The notes: generated from the sequence alone by a model not told the origin. Shown: positions 26,188 to 35,440, numbered from the stretch's first letter. The stretch is DNA of 37,345 nucleotides from Gallionellaceae bacterium (GCA_009885195.1 VFLG01000010.1:1-37345); one strand, 5' to 3'. Translations and numbers: made by a program.

Positions 26188-27654
26188 TCACCCCGCCAAA
26201 GGTCGCGGTCGCGAGATGCCAAAACCCTGCGCAAAATCGATACCTATTTCTCTCAGCTTGGCAATGCTCTCTTCGCTCTCCACCATTTCCGCGATGGTTT
26301 TGACGCCGATCTTTTTTGCGACCTGGTTGATGGCTGTTACCTTGGCGAGTTTCGCCGGATCGCGAAGAATGCCGAGAATAGTGCTGCCGTCAATTTTCAG
26401 GAATTCCACCTGGAAGCCGCGAATCAGGTCGAATGAAACCAGCTCCCGTCCGAAACCGCTGAGCGCGACACGGCAGCCGCACTGTCTGACCTGCCGCGCA
26501 AATTCGGCCACCTCCGCAGTTTTTGCGGCGAGTTCAGATTCCGGTATCTCAAAACACAGGGCGGCGCCGGGCACGCCGTATTCCAACAGCGTCAGCCGCA
26601 GAAATTCCGGGAAGCCGGGATCGGCTATCGTGGCCTCCGACACGTTGATGAAGAACATCGAACTTTCCCGCTGCCCCTCCTGTGATTTTTGAAGCGCAAC
26701 CCATTCCGCAACATGCTGCACCACCCACCGGTCCAGATGCGGCATGAGGCCATGTTTTTCGGCCAGCGGAAAAAACATCCCCGGCGGCATCATTCCTTCC
26801 TCTTCCTCCATCAACCGGATCAGAATTTCGTAGTGCCCGGCCTCGCCGGAATTAACTGCCAAGGGAGCAATCAGATGGCAAAATAGACTGAATTCGCCTT
26901 TCTCGATGGCCATCCTGATCCGGTCTGCATCTTGCTGCGCGGTAATTTGTTCCGGGTGGGAGTCGGCCAACATGTTTTGATCAGCCGATGATTCAGGCTG
27001 GGCTGGCACGCGCACATCGCCGGGTTCGGTGATGTCGTTAATCAGCATGTAGAACCCGGTAACTTTGCCATCCTCTCCAAACTGCGGGAGATGTTCAATG
27101 GACAAGCTGTAGACCGCGCCATCCGGCATTTTCTGCGTCCGTTTATAATGCACAGCTTGCCCACTCAAAGACTGGCGGATCACGGCTGCTGTTTCCTGGT
27201 AGACCTTGACGCCCAGCACATCGCGCATATGCCGGCCCTTGACCTGTTCCGGTTGCAGGCGCGACCAGTCCAGAAATGCCCGGTTGTGGTATAGGCAACG
27301 CCCCTCTATATCTACCAGCACAACCATGGTCGGCAATACCTCGTCGATCAAATGCAGTCTCGGTTTTGCGGCGGCAACTTCTTTTTCGGTTGTTTTACGA
27401 AGTTGTGTTTCGCGTTCGAGTTTGTCCTTTACCGACGATAATTGCGCCGTGCGGCGCGTGACAACCCACTCCGCGCGCGACCTGCGTGTTGCCTCGGCAA
27501 GTATCGCGGCCACCAGAACCCCGGTCAGAAAGGTAATCCATTGCGGGCCGAGTTGGGTAAAGTAGATTGCAAAAACGAGAACGGTGGCAGTAGCAATGGC
27601 AGCTAAAGCCGAGATGAATGGTCGAACGGCATGAAATAATTTGCGGCTTTGCAT
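26188..27654 (-). CDS. Membrane PAS-EAL protein with degenerate catalytic motifs
   Basis: 488 residues: two membrane spans (about 14-31 and 38-54), a charged helical linker (60-98), a PAS domain (about 103-212, ending MLINDITE) and an EAL domain (about 240-485). The c-di-GMP phosphodiesterase motifs are only partly kept. EAL is E276-I-L, N337 and E369 survive, K420 (LKID) and E456 (IAEMVE) survive, but the metal-binding DDFG pair is replaced by S399-G400-F-G. Loss of both aspartates predicts no hydrolysis, so it is more likely a c-di-GMP receptor or protein-interaction module, as known for FimX- or YdiV-type proteins. GAGGAG precedes ATG 27654. Confidence 0.9.
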   Translation of the reverse strand: MQSRKLFHAVRPFISALAAIATATVLVFAIYFTQLGPQWITFLTGVLVAAILAEATRRSRAEWVVTRRTAQLSSVKDKLERETQLRKTTEKEVAAAKPRLHLIDEVLPTMVVLVDIEGRCLYHNRAFLDWSRLQPEQVKGRHMRDVLGVKVYQETAAVIRQSLSGQAVHYKRTQKMPDGAVYSLSIEHLPQFGEDGKVTGFYMLINDITEPGDVRVPAQPESSADQNMLADSHPEQITAQQDADRIRMAIEKGEFSLFCHLIAPLAVNSGEAGHYEILIRLMEEEEGMMPPGMFFPLAEKHGLMPHLDRWVVQHVAEWVALQKSQEGQRESSMFFINVSEATIADPGFPEFLRLTLLEYGVPGAALCFEIPESELAAKTAEVAEFARQVRQCGCRVALSGFGRELVSFDLIRGFQVEFLKIDGSTILGILRDPAKLAKVTAINQVAKKIGVKTIAEMVESEESIAKLREIGIDFAQGFGISRPRPLAG

Positions 27655-27776
27655 TTTCGCTCCTCTCTGCTCCGCGCACAGACCCGCTTCGGGAACCGGC
27701 TTGACAAGATAGGCCTTGGGCGTGTGACTATAACTTCTTTTTGAGGAACATGCATTGCCGTGATGCCGGATGAGAG

Positions 27777-27800
27777 GTAGGGGCGCGATTTATCGCGCCC
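27777..27800. repeat. GGGCGYGATAAATCRCGCCC palindrome, copy B (argJ/EAL gap)
   Basis: GTAG (27777-27780) followed by a perfect 9-bp-arm palindrome (27781-27800), 6 bp from the argJ stop. It is the same element as 6959-6982 in the other orientation. It could form a hairpin at the argJ mRNA end but has no T-tract after it on the minus strand. The rest of the gap up to 27654 shows no clear promoter. Confidence 0.75.
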
Positions 27801-27806
27801 AAAAAC

Positions 27807-29036
27807 CTAACTCCGGTAGCTGGCGTTAATCTTGACATAGTCATAAGAAAAATCGCACGTCCACAACGTCGCGGCAGCATTGCCGCGATCCAGCACCACG
27901 CGTATCGTGATGTCGCTCTGCTGCATCACGCGCTGACCGTCCTCCTCGCGGTAGCTGGCAGCGCGACCGCCGTGTTCGGCGACCAGCACCTCATCGAGAT
28001 ACAGTTTGAGCGCGGCCACATCCAGATCATCCACCCCCGCATAGCCGATCGCGGCGAGGATACGCCCAAGGTTGGGATCGGAGGCGAAAAAGGCGGTTTT
28101 CACCAGCGGGGAACGGGCGATGGCGTAGCCGATTTTTTTGCACTCGGCTTCGTTCTTGCCGCCCTCAACTTTAACGGTAATGAACTTGGTCGCACCTTCG
28201 CCATCGCGCACGATGGCTTGCGCCAGCAGTGTGGCAACTTCAGTAATGGCTGTTTGTAATTGTGCGAACCCCGCGCCGTGGAAATCGGTGATGGCGGGTG
28301 CGTCACTCGTGCCGGTGGCGATCAGCATCAAGGCGTCGTTGGTAGAGGTATCGCCATCTACGGTGATGCAGTTGAACGAAACATCGCTGGCATGGGCGAC
28401 CATTTTTTGCAACTGCGCATGCGCCACCGCCGCATCGGTGGCGATGTAACCGAGCATGGTAGCCATGTTGGGGTGAATCATGCCGGAGCCTTTGGCGATG
28501 CCGGTGACGGTGACCTTCACGCCATCGAGCATGATTTGTTTGGACACGGCCTTGGCCACGATGTCGGTGGTCATGATGGCGTGCGCGGCGTTGAACCAGT
28601 TATCCTCGCGCAGATCGGCCATACAGCCCGGCAACCCGGCAACCAGCTTGGCCAGCGGCAACGCTTCCATGATCACGCCGGTGGAGAATGGCAGCACCTG
28701 CTCTGCCTCGCAGTCCAGCAGATTGGCGACTTCGGCGCAGGTGGCACGCGCCGCAGCCAAGCCCTGCTCTCCAGTACCCGCATTGGCATTGCCGGTGTTG
28801 ACCACCAGCGCACGCACGCCCTTGCCTGCCGCCAGATGTTCCCGCGCCACAATGACCGGCGCGGCGCAGAAACGGTTTTGCGTGAATACCCCCGCCACCG
28901 TGGCTTGTGCGGACAGGTGCATGACCAGTAAATCCTTGCGGTCGGGCTTTTTGATGTGCGCCTCCGCTGTACCCAGCAGCACGCCTTTGATGGGCAGCAG
29001 GGAGTTTGCGGCAGGGGCTTGCAGATTGACTGGCAT
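27807..29036 (-). CDS. argJ: Bifunctional ornithine acetyltransferase / N-acetylglutamate synthase ArgJ
   Basis: ArgJ transfers acetyl from N-acetylornithine to glutamate in the cyclic arginine pathway, and in bifunctional forms also uses acetyl-CoA. The 409-residue precursor has the autocleavage site [14 protein letters not shown] with the nucleophile T193, splitting it into alpha and beta chains; upstream are NTGNANAGTG and FSTGVIME. Whether this enzyme is mono- or bifunctional cannot be told from sequence alone. ATG 29036 has AGGA upstream. The gene belongs to the conserved secA-argJ-Nudix neighbourhood of betaproteobacteria. Confidence 0.97.
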   Translation of the reverse strand: MPVNLQAPAANSLLPIKGVLLGTAEAHIKKPDRKDLLVMHLSAQATVAGVFTQNRFCAAPVIVAREHLAAGKGVRALVVNTGNANAGTGEQGLAAARATCAEVANLLDCEAEQVLPFSTGVIMEALPLAKLVAGLPGCMADLREDNWFNAAHAIMTTDIVAKAVSKQIMLDGVKVTVTGIAKGSGMIHPNMATMLGYIATDAAVAHAQLQKMVAHASDVSFNCITVDGDTSTNDALMLIATGTSDAPAITDFHGAGFAQLQTAITEVATLLAQAIVRDGEGATKFITVKVEGGKNEAECKKIGYAIARSPLVKTAFFASDPNLGRILAAIGYAGVDDLDVAALKLYLDEVLVAEHGGRAASYREEDGQRVMQQSDITIRVVLDRGNAAATLWTCDFSYDYVKINASYRS

Positions 29037-29098
29037 AAAAAATCCTATTCAGTTTAATGAATGACGCAGCGATAGCAGAAGCATTCTACAACTGCCAC

Positions 29099-29239
29099 GA
29101 ACCTGTTCAAGATGTCGATCAAGGGATGCAGCGCAAGGCAAAAGTGGCCGAAAAAGCGCAGCATACAAATAGTATGTGAGCATTTTGAGGCCACTTTTAA
29201 CGCCGCGATGCGCCCTTCAGCGACATCTGGAACTGGTTC
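29099..29239. mobile_element. MITE-like element, copy 3 (cNMP-fold gene/argJ gap)
   Basis: Inverted 19-bp ends (29099-29117 and 29221-29239; 17 of 19 match). The core has GCAAGGC, GTGGCC...GGCCAC arms, CATACAAATAGTATGTGAGCA and AACGCCGCG, matching copies 4 and 6. The right end touches the stop codon of the neighbouring gene. It is 141 bp long, as is copy 6. Confidence 0.65.
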
Positions 29240-29736
29240 TAGTAGCGTCCGCCTTGCTGGAATATATAGTTGCTCATTTCCACCGATTGCATATTCATGC
29301 GCCGCACGATGCCATGTACATGGCGCACTACGCCGCGCATCACGTAGTACACGATGGCGGGGTTGGTGCTGAGGAAAGATTCGAGACGCGAGCGCTCCAG
29401 CAGCAACACCTTGCAGTTGGTCTTGGCGACCACGGTGGCGCTGATCTGCGCGGCAGTCCCGCCAACAAAGGTGATGATACCAGCCAGATCACCGGGCTGC
29501 AGAAGATGCAAGGTGGCTTTCTCGCCGCCCAGGGTGGCAGTCGCCTCCACCTTGCCCGAGGCAAGTATCATCAACGAGTTTATGAGCCTGCTGTCACCGG
29601 GCTGGAGCAGGAATTCCCCTTTCTTGTATTCATGCACCGTGATGATACCGGCCAATGCCTCAATCTCCGCGTCACGCAACTCCTCGGTCAATGTGGAATT
29701 GCGCAGGGTCTGCAAAATCAGGTCGTCTGTCGTCAT
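29239..29736 (-). CDS. Cyclic-nucleotide-binding-fold (Crp/Fnr sensor-type) protein without HTH
   Basis: The 165-residue product is essentially one cNMP-binding beta-barrel (about 25-140), with KKGEFLLQPGDSRLINSLMILASGKVEAT and LHLLQPGDLAGIITFVGG as barrel strands, then a helical tail. No DNA-binding helix-turn-helix follows. The phosphate-binding cassette lacks the Arg-Ser/Thr-Ala core that binds cyclic nucleotide (here GGTAAQISATV), so ligand binding is doubtful. I start at ATG 29736 (MTTDDLI), which has GGGAGAGGG upstream; the longer frame to 29787 enters MITE copy 4. It lies between MITE copies 3 and 4. Function unknown. Confidence 0.8.
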   Translation of the reverse strand: MTTDDLILQTLRNSTLTEELRDAEIEALAGIITVHEYKKGEFLLQPGDSRLINSLMILASGKVEATATLGGEKATLHLLQPGDLAGIITFVGGTAAQISATVVAKTNCKVLLLERSRLESFLSTNPAIVYYVMRGVVRHVHGIVRRMNMQSVEMSNYIFQQGGRY

Positions 29737-29770
29737 AGCCCTCTCCCAAAAAAGTTTTTCTAATGATACC

Positions 29771-29897
29771 TCTAAAAATCCGATCAAGCCGATGATGGCA
29801 AGGCGAAGGTGGGCGAAAAACCGGAATGTACACAGAAGTACATGAGGATTTTGAGTCCAGCTTCAACACCGCCAGCGCGGCTTTAGCGGATTTTTAA
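29771..29897. mobile_element. MITE-like element, copy 4 (secA 3' end)
   Basis: Inverted ends TCTAAAAATCCG...AAGCCG (29771-29791) and CGGCTTTAGCGGATTTTTAA (29878-29897), 17 of 20 matching. The core has GGCAAGGCGAAGG, GTACACAGAAGTACATGAGGATTTT and TTCAACACCGCC. The secA stop codon (29894-29896) lies in the right arm. The outermost GGGC seen in copies 1, 5 and 6 is not preserved. Confidence 0.7.
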
Positions 29898-32605
29898 TTC
29901 AGTTTGCCGTGGCACTGCTTGTATTTCTTTCCCGACCCGCATGGGCAGGGGTCGTTGCGCCCAACCTTGGCATCCGGACGCACAAATGGCTTGTGCTCTT
30001 CTTCACCACCGGTCGAAGCCAACGCCTCGTCGTAATCGGCGTGATGGTACTGCACGTTTTCCGGTGCCGCAGGAGCTTCCGCAGCTTTAACATCCTCTTC
30101 GCTGCGGATCTGCACGTTCATCAGTATGCGCGTGACATCGAGCTTGATTGATTCCAGCATGCCGGAAAACAGCTCGAATGCCTCGCGCTTATATTCCTGC
30201 TTGGGATTTTTCTGCGCATAGCCGCGCAGGTGGATGCCCTGGCGCAAATGATCGAGTGCCGCCAGATGTTCGCGCCAGTGGGTATCCAGGCTTTGCAGCA
30301 TGATGATGCGCTCGTATCCATGCACCACCTCACCACCGACTTGATCCACCTTGGCCTGGTACTGTTGCTGCGCGGCTTGCACCACGCGTTCACGCAAACC
30401 AACTTCATCCAGCTTTTTATCCTGCTCCAGCCATTGCGCAAGCGGCAGGGTTAGCTGGAATTCGGCAATCAGCGCGTTTTCCAGCGCCGCAACATTCCAC
30501 TGTTCTTCCATGCTTTCCGGCACAATATATTCGCTGATCATGGTGTTCATCACCGCATCGCGCATGGCCGCGATCGTTTCCGAAATATCCACGCTCTCCA
30601 GCAATTCATTGCGTTGCTGATAGATGACCTTGCGCTGCTCGTTGGCCACGTCGTCGTACTCGAGTATCTGTTTGCGCATGTCGAAGTTGCGCGCTTCGAC
30701 CTTGCGCTGCGCGTTCTCGATGGCGCGCGTCACCCAGGGATGCTCGATGGCCTCCCCTTCCGGCAACTTGAATTTATTCATGATTGCCGCCACGCGATCA
30801 GACGCAAAAATGCGCAGCAACGGGTCTTCCAGCGACAGGTAAAAGCGGCTGGAACCCGGATCGCCCTGACGGCCCGCACGTCCGCGCAACTGGTTATCTA
30901 CACGGCGCGATTCGTGGCGCTCGGTGCCGATGATGTGCAGGCCGCCGCTGGCCACGACCTGATCGTGTATCGGTTGCCATTCGGCGCGCAATTTGGCGAT
31001 GCGCTGATTGCGCGTTTCAACGTCCAGGCTTTCGTCCATGCGCAAAATTTCAATAGGCTTTTCCACATTGCCGCCGAGCACGATGTCGGTGCCGCGACCC
31101 GCCATGTTGGTGGCGATGGTGACCATTTTGGGGCTGCCCGCCTGCGCTATGATCTCCGCCTCGCGCGCATGCTGTTTGGCATTCAACACCTGGTGCGGCA
31201 GCTTTTCTTTTTCCAGCAGTTGCGACAACAGCTCTGACGTTTCAATCGAGGTGGTGCCGACCAGCACCGGCTGCCCGCGCTGGTAACAATCCTGAATGTC
31301 TATGATCGCCGCCTGATACTTCTCGCGCATGGTGAGATAGACCCTGTCCATCATATCCTTGCGTATCGTGGGCAGGTGCGGCGGGATGATCACGGTTTCC
31401 AGGCTGTAAATTTGCTGGAACTCGAAGGCTTCGGTATCCGCCGTGCCGGTCATGCCGGCCAGCTTGCCGTACAGGCGGAAGTAGTTCTGAAAAGTGATGG
31501 AGGCGAGCGTCTGGTTTTCTTTCTGGATGGGCACCCCTTCCTTGGCCTCCACTGCCTGGTGCAGGCCATCGGACCAGCGCCGCCCAGCCATCATGCGGCC
31601 GGTAAATTCGTCCACAATCACCACCTCGCCGTCCTGCACCACGTAATGCTGGTCGCGGAAATACAAGGTATGCGCACGCAACGCGGCATACAAATGATGG
31701 ATCAGCATAATATTGGAAGGGTCGTACAAGCTGCCCCCGGCAGACAACAGCCCGGCCTGGGCCAGCAACTGTTCGGCGTGTTCGTGGCCTTCTTCGGTCA
31801 GCAAAATCTGCCGGCTTTTCTCGTCCACGCTGTAATCGCCGGGACCTTCCTCTTCCTGCTGGCGAACCAATTTTGGCGCCAGCTTGTCCATGCGCACATA
31901 AATATCCACGTTGTCTTCGGCCTGGCCGGAGATGATCAACGGGGTGCGCGCCTCGTCTATCAGGATGGAGTCCACCTCGTCCACGATGGCGTAATTCAGC
32001 TTGCGCTGGAAACGCTCGCCAGCATGGGTGGCCATGTTGTCGCGCAAGTAGTCAAAACCGAATTCGTTGTTGGTGCCGTAGGTAATGTCGGCAGCATAGG
32101 CAACCTGTTTATCGGCATGTTCCATTTGCGACAGGATCACACCGACTGACAAGCCGAGGAAGCGGTACAGGCGCCCCATCCATTCGGCGTCACGGGCGGC
32201 CAGGTAATCGTTGACCGTGACCACATGCACACCCGATCCGGACAGCGCATTCAGATAAGCGGGCAGGGTCGCCATCAGGGTCTTGCCCTCGCCGGTGCGC
32301 ATCTCCGCGATCTTGCCGTAATGCAGAGCCATGCCGCCGATCAGTTGCTCGTCGAAGTGACGCATCTGCAACACGCGCCGCCCGGCTTCACGCACCACGG
32401 CAAACGCCTCCGGCAACAGGGCATCAAGCGGCTCGCCCTGGCCAACACGCTGTTTGAAAACCCCGGTCTTGCCGCGTAAATCTTCATCCGACAACTGCGC
32501 CAACCCGGCCTCAAGGGCATTAATCGCCAACACGGACTGACGATATTGTTTGAGTAACCGGTCATTGCGGCTGCCAAAAATTCTGCTTAGTAAATTGGAA
32601 ATCAT
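29894..32605 (-). CDS. secA: Protein translocase ATPase SecA
   Basis: SecA drives preproteins through SecYEG. The 903 residues cover the full domain set: NBD1 with Walker A RTGEGKT (103-109), [19 protein letters not shown], preprotein crosslinking domain, NBD2 ([54 protein letters not shown]), helical wing and scaffold domains, and the C-terminal zinc site [17 protein letters not shown] (887-903), which binds SecB and phospholipid. ATG 32605 has only a weak upstream site (AGAAAA). It is separated from the upstream M23 gene by an intrinsic terminator, so it probably has its own promoter, which I could not place with confidence. Confidence 0.99.
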   Translation of the reverse strand: MISNLLSRIFGSRNDRLLKQYRQSVLAINALEAGLAQLSDEDLRGKTGVFKQRVGQGEPLDALLPEAFAVVREAGRRVLQMRHFDEQLIGGMALHYGKIAEMRTGEGKTLMATLPAYLNALSGSGVHVVTVNDYLAARDAEWMGRLYRFLGLSVGVILSQMEHADKQVAYAADITYGTNNEFGFDYLRDNMATHAGERFQRKLNYAIVDEVDSILIDEARTPLIISGQAEDNVDIYVRMDKLAPKLVRQQEEEGPGDYSVDEKSRQILLTEEGHEHAEQLLAQAGLLSAGGSLYDPSNIMLIHHLYAALRAHTLYFRDQHYVVQDGEVVIVDEFTGRMMAGRRWSDGLHQAVEAKEGVPIQKENQTLASITFQNYFRLYGKLAGMTGTADTEAFEFQQIYSLETVIIPPHLPTIRKDMMDRVYLTMREKYQAAIIDIQDCYQRGQPVLVGTTSIETSELLSQLLEKEKLPHQVLNAKQHAREAEIIAQAGSPKMVTIATNMAGRGTDIVLGGNVEKPIEILRMDESLDVETRNQRIAKLRAEWQPIHDQVVASGGLHIIGTERHESRRVDNQLRGRAGRQGDPGSSRFYLSLEDPLLRIFASDRVAAIMNKFKLPEGEAIEHPWVTRAIENAQRKVEARNFDMRKQILEYDDVANEQRKVIYQQRNELLESVDISETIAAMRDAVMNTMISEYIVPESMEEQWNVAALENALIAEFQLTLPLAQWLEQDKKLDEVGLRERVVQAAQQQYQAKVDQVGGEVVHGYERIIMLQSLDTHWREHLAALDHLRQGIHLRGYAQKNPKQEYKREAFELFSGMLESIKLDVTRILMNVQIRSEEDVKAAEAPAAPENVQYHHADYDEALASTGGEEEHKPFVRPDAKVGRNDPCPCGSGKKYKQCHGKLN

Positions 32606-32673
32606 AGTGATATTTTCTGGGTATTAATTCTGAATTTCTATATCATTGCGCGGAGGATGGCGCCGCCCTAAAT

Positions 32674-32704
32674 AAAAAGGGTGAGGCAACCACACCTCAC
32701 CCTT
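32674..32704 (-). terminator. Rho-independent terminator of the M23 peptidase gene
   Basis: Minus-strand stem AAGGGTGAGG / CCTCACCCTT (10 bp) with an 8-nt loop, followed by TTTATTT. It lies 23 bp after the M23 stop and before secA. This is the clearest intrinsic terminator in the window. Confidence 0.85.
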
Positions 32705-32726
32705 ACATGAAATCCCCGCCGATCAA

Positions 32727-33656
32727 CTAACTCTCGGCACTTGGCAGGAAGCGCTTGGGGTTTTGGGCGACACCCTTGAATCTCACTTCAAAGTGCAGGT
32801 GGCTACCGGTAGAGCGTCCGGTGTTACCCACCCTGGCAATCTCCTGTCCGCGCCGCACCACCTGTCCGACTTTAACCAGCAGCCCGGAAGCATGCGCATA
32901 GCGCGTAACAACATCACGCCCGTGATCAATTTCGACCATATTACCATACTGCACATGGTAATCGGAATACACCACTATGCCACCAGCCGCAGCATGAATG
33001 GATGAACCTTCCGGCATCACAAAGTCCACCCCCTCATGCATCGCGTTCTGGCCGGTAAAGGGGTCGATACGCCAACCAAAGTTGGAGGAATACCAGCCGC
33101 CATTAATCGGGGCTGCGGAAATAAACTGTTTCTTGCTGAGCATATCCTGCTTCAACAGGGTTTCCAGCGCCACCAGTTTGTCATTGCGGTCGTTAAGCAA
33201 CACCGACAGGCTGGACAATTGCTGGTTCATGCCGGATAGGGAAATATTTTGCTGCGTGGCCGGTATAACCGGAATAAAGGGACCGCCCTGAGCCGGAGGT
33301 TTAGTAAAGTCGAACTCCTGTGGCTTCATTCCACTCAACTTGGCCAGGCGCACACCGAGCGCGTCCAAACGCAACAACTCGGCCTGCATCTGGCCGAGCC
33401 GCATGGCCATGGTATCCATGCCTTCGCGCATATAGGTTTGCCGCTTCAGATCGCCCTCGGCTTGCACCGTGGCCAGCCAGGCACGCATCTCACCGCTCAA
33501 CGCTCCCGGCTGGAAGCGGACAATAGCGTACTGCGCCGCAAATACGGCTGTCAAAAACAGGCCCGAAACCAATATCGCAATCATCAACACCTGTTGACCG
33601 CCGATGGTAATACTACGAGCTTTTGCAAAACGATGGGAAACTAGAATAATATTCAT
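32727..33656 (-). CDS. M23-family (LytM) peptidoglycan metallopeptidase
   Basis: 309 residues: short basic cytoplasmic start, one membrane span (about 21-42), a coiled-coil-like region (about 60-175), then an M23 domain. Zinc ligands are all present: H207-x3-D211 (MHEGVDF) and H288 in HLHFE, with the assisting H255 (TRYAH). It is therefore predicted to be an active endopeptidase anchored in the periplasm, probably cutting crosslink peptides; a purely regulatory EnvC/NlpD-like role is less likely because the ligands are intact. ATG 33656 has AGAGGA upstream. It is divergent from the DciA-like gene and upstream of secA. Confidence 0.95.
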   Translation of the reverse strand: MNIILVSHRFAKARSITIGGQQVLMIAILVSGLFLTAVFAAQYAIVRFQPGALSGEMRAWLATVQAEGDLKRQTYMREGMDTMAMRLGQMQAELLRLDALGVRLAKLSGMKPQEFDFTKPPAQGGPFIPVIPATQQNISLSGMNQQLSSLSVLLNDRNDKLVALETLLKQDMLSKKQFISAAPINGGWYSSNFGWRIDPFTGQNAMHEGVDFVMPEGSSIHAAAGGIVVYSDYHVQYGNMVEIDHGRDVVTRYAHASGLLVKVGQVVRRGQEIARVGNTGRSTGSHLHFEVRFKGVAQNPKRFLPSAES

Positions 33657-33684
33657 ATTCCTCTTTCTGTATTAAGCTGATGCA

Positions 33685-34116
33685 GTGTCACAACGATTAA
33701 ACTCATACTTCGACGCCAGTCAGGAATTGCGCCAACTATCGCACAAGATAGCGCAGTTACTCGCGTTGCAGCGGCATTATGAACAAGTCGCCCCGCCCTC
33801 CCTGGCACGCACCAGCCATGTGATGCAACTTGACCAACAAACCCTGACGCTCGTTGCGGACAATGGCGCAGTGGCTGCCAAATTACGCCAACTTGCCCCA
33901 AGACTGGCTCAACTGTTTCAACAGGGGGGGCACGAGGTTACTGCAATTCAAGTCAAGGTGCAAGTTGTCTTGCCGCCCATCGCCCCCGCCACCTCCCCCG
34001 CTGCGCTGAGCTCTACAGGGCAAGAACGGCTGATGGCCTCGGCTGAAAAATTACCGGATTCGTCGTTGAAAAGCGCGTTGCAACGGTTGGCCAAGAAAAA
34101 TAAGGGGCGGGGATGA
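33685..34116 (+). CDS. DUF721 / DciA-like protein
   Basis: 143 residues with the DUF721 layout: an N-terminal helical part (LRQLSHKIAQLLALQRHYEQVAPPSLARTSHVMQLD), then strands TLTLVADNGAVAAKLRQLAPRLAQLF and VTAIQVKVQV, then a low-complexity basic tail. DUF721 includes DciA, the replicative helicase operator of many bacteria; this short form next to M23-secA is common in betaproteobacteria. Function here is inferred. The start is GTG 33685 with a weak upstream site, 28 bp from the divergent M23 start, so the promoters must overlap the genes or be very compact. Confidence 0.8.
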   Translation: MSQRLNSYFDASQELRQLSHKIAQLLALQRHYEQVAPPSLARTSHVMQLDQQTLTLVADNGAVAAKLRQLAPRLAQLFQQGGHEVTAIQVKVQVVLPPIAPATSPAALSSTGQERLMASAEKLPDSSLKSALQRLAKKNKGRG

Positions 34117-34130
34117 AAGTGCGTCATCCC
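34110..34130. terminator. Stem-loop between the DciA-like gene and the 58-residue gene
   Basis: GGGATGA / TCATCCC with a 7-nt loop, overlapping the DciA-like stop codon. On the minus strand a CGCCCC stretch and then TTATTTTT follow, so it may end the minus-strand transcript weakly. No T-tract follows on the plus strand. Confidence 0.35.
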
Positions 34131-34146
34131 AAAATGCGCCAGACTA

Positions 34147-34323
34147 TCAATACATAGAGCCCAGCAAAAACAACAACCCGAACACCAACAGCACGAAAAT
34201 AACGAAATATACAATCTGCCAGGCTATCCTGAGATAGCGGCGATTCCGGGTAAATAGATACATCCCGCCGCACAACAGGATGGAGAGGCCAGCCAGCATG
34301 AGTATCAAACGCAAGATGAGCAT
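34147..34323 (-). CDS. 58-residue two-span membrane protein
   Basis: A small gene below the usual ORF length cut-off. ATG 34323 is preceded by AGAGGA at proper spacing, and the frame runs to TGA 34147-34149. The product starts MLILRLILMLAGLSILLCGG (first span), has a basic turn TRNRRYLRIAW, then a second span VYFVIFVLLVFGLLFLLGS. The positive loop between the spans predicts both ends outside. It lies just downstream of lpxC in the opposite-facing gap with the DciA-like gene. I do not recognise the family. The ribosome site, clean two-span pattern and placement make it a likely real gene. Confidence 0.7.
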   Translation of the reverse strand: MLILRLILMLAGLSILLCGGMYLFTRNRRYLRIAWQIVYFVIFVLLVFGLLFLLGSMY

Positions 34324-34363
34324 AATATTCCTCTTGTTACTCGCGCTTGCCGGGGGTGCGTAA

Positions 34364-35275
34364 TCAAGCGGCCTGCAACTGCAAGCGCAAGAACGCCGGT
34401 GCTTCCTCAGGCTTGCTGAAAGTCACGAATTCCCACGCCTGGTCATCGGCCAGCAAGGCGCGCAGCAGGGCATTGTTGAGGGCATGCCCGGATTTGTAAC
34501 CGGAGAATGCGCCGATCAACGGATGCCCGAGCAGGTACAGGTCGCCGATGGCATCCAGCACTTTGTGTTTGACGAATTCATCCTCGAAGCGCAGGCCGTC
34601 GGGGTTGATAATGCGGTATTCGTCCATCACGATGGCGTTGTCCAGATTGCCCCCCAGCGCCAGTCCCTGGGCGCGCATGTTTTCGACATCCTGCATGAAA
34701 CCGAAGGTGCGGGCCCGGCTGACTTCCTTAATATAGGAGTGTTCACCCAGATCTATCGTCACACTTTGCCGGGTGGCGGCAAACACCGGATGAGTGAAGT
34801 TAATGGTGAACCCCAACTTGTAACCGTTAAAGGGCTCGAAGCGTACCCACTTGTCGCCATCCTTGACCTCCACCATTTTTTTGATGCGGATAAATTTCTT
34901 GGTCGCGGATTGTTCGACCATGCCCGCGGATTGCAGCAAGAAAATAAACGTCCCGGCACTGCCGTCCATAATGGGAATTTCAGCACTGTTCAGATCAACG
35001 AAAGCATTGTCCACGCCCAGCCCGGCGCAGGCAGACATCAGGTGCTCGATGGTGGCCACACGCACGCCATTCGCTTCCAGGCAGGTGGATAAACGGGTGT
35101 CATGCACGGCATGCGCCTCGGCACGTATCTCCACTGCCGGGGACAGATCCACGCGACGGAACACGATGCCGCTATCGGCGGGCGCAGGGCGCAAGGTCAG
35201 GTCAACCCGCTCGCCGGTATGCAACCCCACCCCGGTCGCCTGCACCGCTTTTTTTAGTGTGCGTTGCTTAACCAT
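34364..35275 (-). CDS. lpxC: UDP-3-O-acyl-N-acetylglucosamine deacetylase LpxC
   Basis: LpxC is the zinc amidase that commits to lipid A synthesis. From ATG 35275 the protein is 303 residues ([22 protein letters not shown]), the standard size; the longer frame to 35323 lacks conservation. Zinc ligands H78 (TIEHLMSA), H237 and D241 ([10 protein letters not shown]) and the catalytic E77 and H264 (KSGHALNN) are present. In E. coli and many relatives lpxC follows ftsZ; here it is about 34 kb from ftsZ, next to the secA block. A possible promoter lies at 35308-35337. Confidence 0.98.
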   Translation of the reverse strand: MVKQRTLKKAVQATGVGLHTGERVDLTLRPAPADSGIVFRRVDLSPAVEIRAEAHAVHDTRLSTCLEANGVRVATIEHLMSACAGLGVDNAFVDLNSAEIPIMDGSAGTFIFLLQSAGMVEQSATKKFIRIKKMVEVKDGDKWVRFEPFNGYKLGFTINFTHPVFAATRQSVTIDLGEHSYIKEVSRARTFGFMQDVENMRAQGLALGGNLDNAIVMDEYRIINPDGLRFEDEFVKHKVLDAIGDLYLLGHPLIGAFSGYKSGHALNNALLRALLADDQAWEFVTFSKPEEAPAFLRLQLQAA

Positions 35276-35307
35276 GTCTCGATCAATCCCAATAAAATCA
35301 TGCGCGT

Positions 35308-35337
35308 ACTTTACCACAGCCATGCCATTTAGCTCAA
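35308..35337 (-). promoter_or_regulatory. Possible lpxC promoter
   Basis: Minus-strand TTGAGC (35332-35337) and TAAAGT (35308-35313) are 18 bp apart, giving a start about 26 bp before the ATG. A moderate match only. Confidence 0.35.
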
Positions 35338-35355
35338 ACGGGCGTAGTGGCTTTA

Positions 35356-35426
35356 GGGCATCTCTATAAATCCAAACTCCGTCGCGATACTGCGTTGCTC
35401 AAGATTTTGAATTTATAGAAACGCCC
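35356..35426. mobile_element. MITE-like element, copy 5 (algR/lpxC gap, short form)
   Basis: 21-bp inverted ends (35356-35376 and 35406-35426; 18 of 21 match), GGGCATCTCTATAAATCC type. Only part of the core remains: on the minus strand GAGCAACGCAGTATCGCGAC, nearly identical to copy 6 (GTATGGCGAC there). The flanks are TTTA and TTTG, a possible eroded 4-bp duplication. At 71 bp it looks like an internal deletion form. Confidence 0.7.
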
Positions 35427-35440
35427 TTTGCAACACCCCG

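Noticed and set aside
27655-27776. Promoter for the EAL gene (TATAGT on the minus strand)
   Set aside because: No acceptable -35 element at 16-18 bp; transcription could come from argJ.
28260-28931. 223-codon plus-strand frame opposite argJ
   Set aside because: His/Gly/Asp-rich antisense shadow of argJ with no start signal or domain; similar long shadows lie opposite secA, murC and mraY.
35314-35331. Sigma54-like site (TGGCATGG) upstream of lpxC
   Set aside because: The -12 GC element is absent; the weak sigma70 reading fits better.
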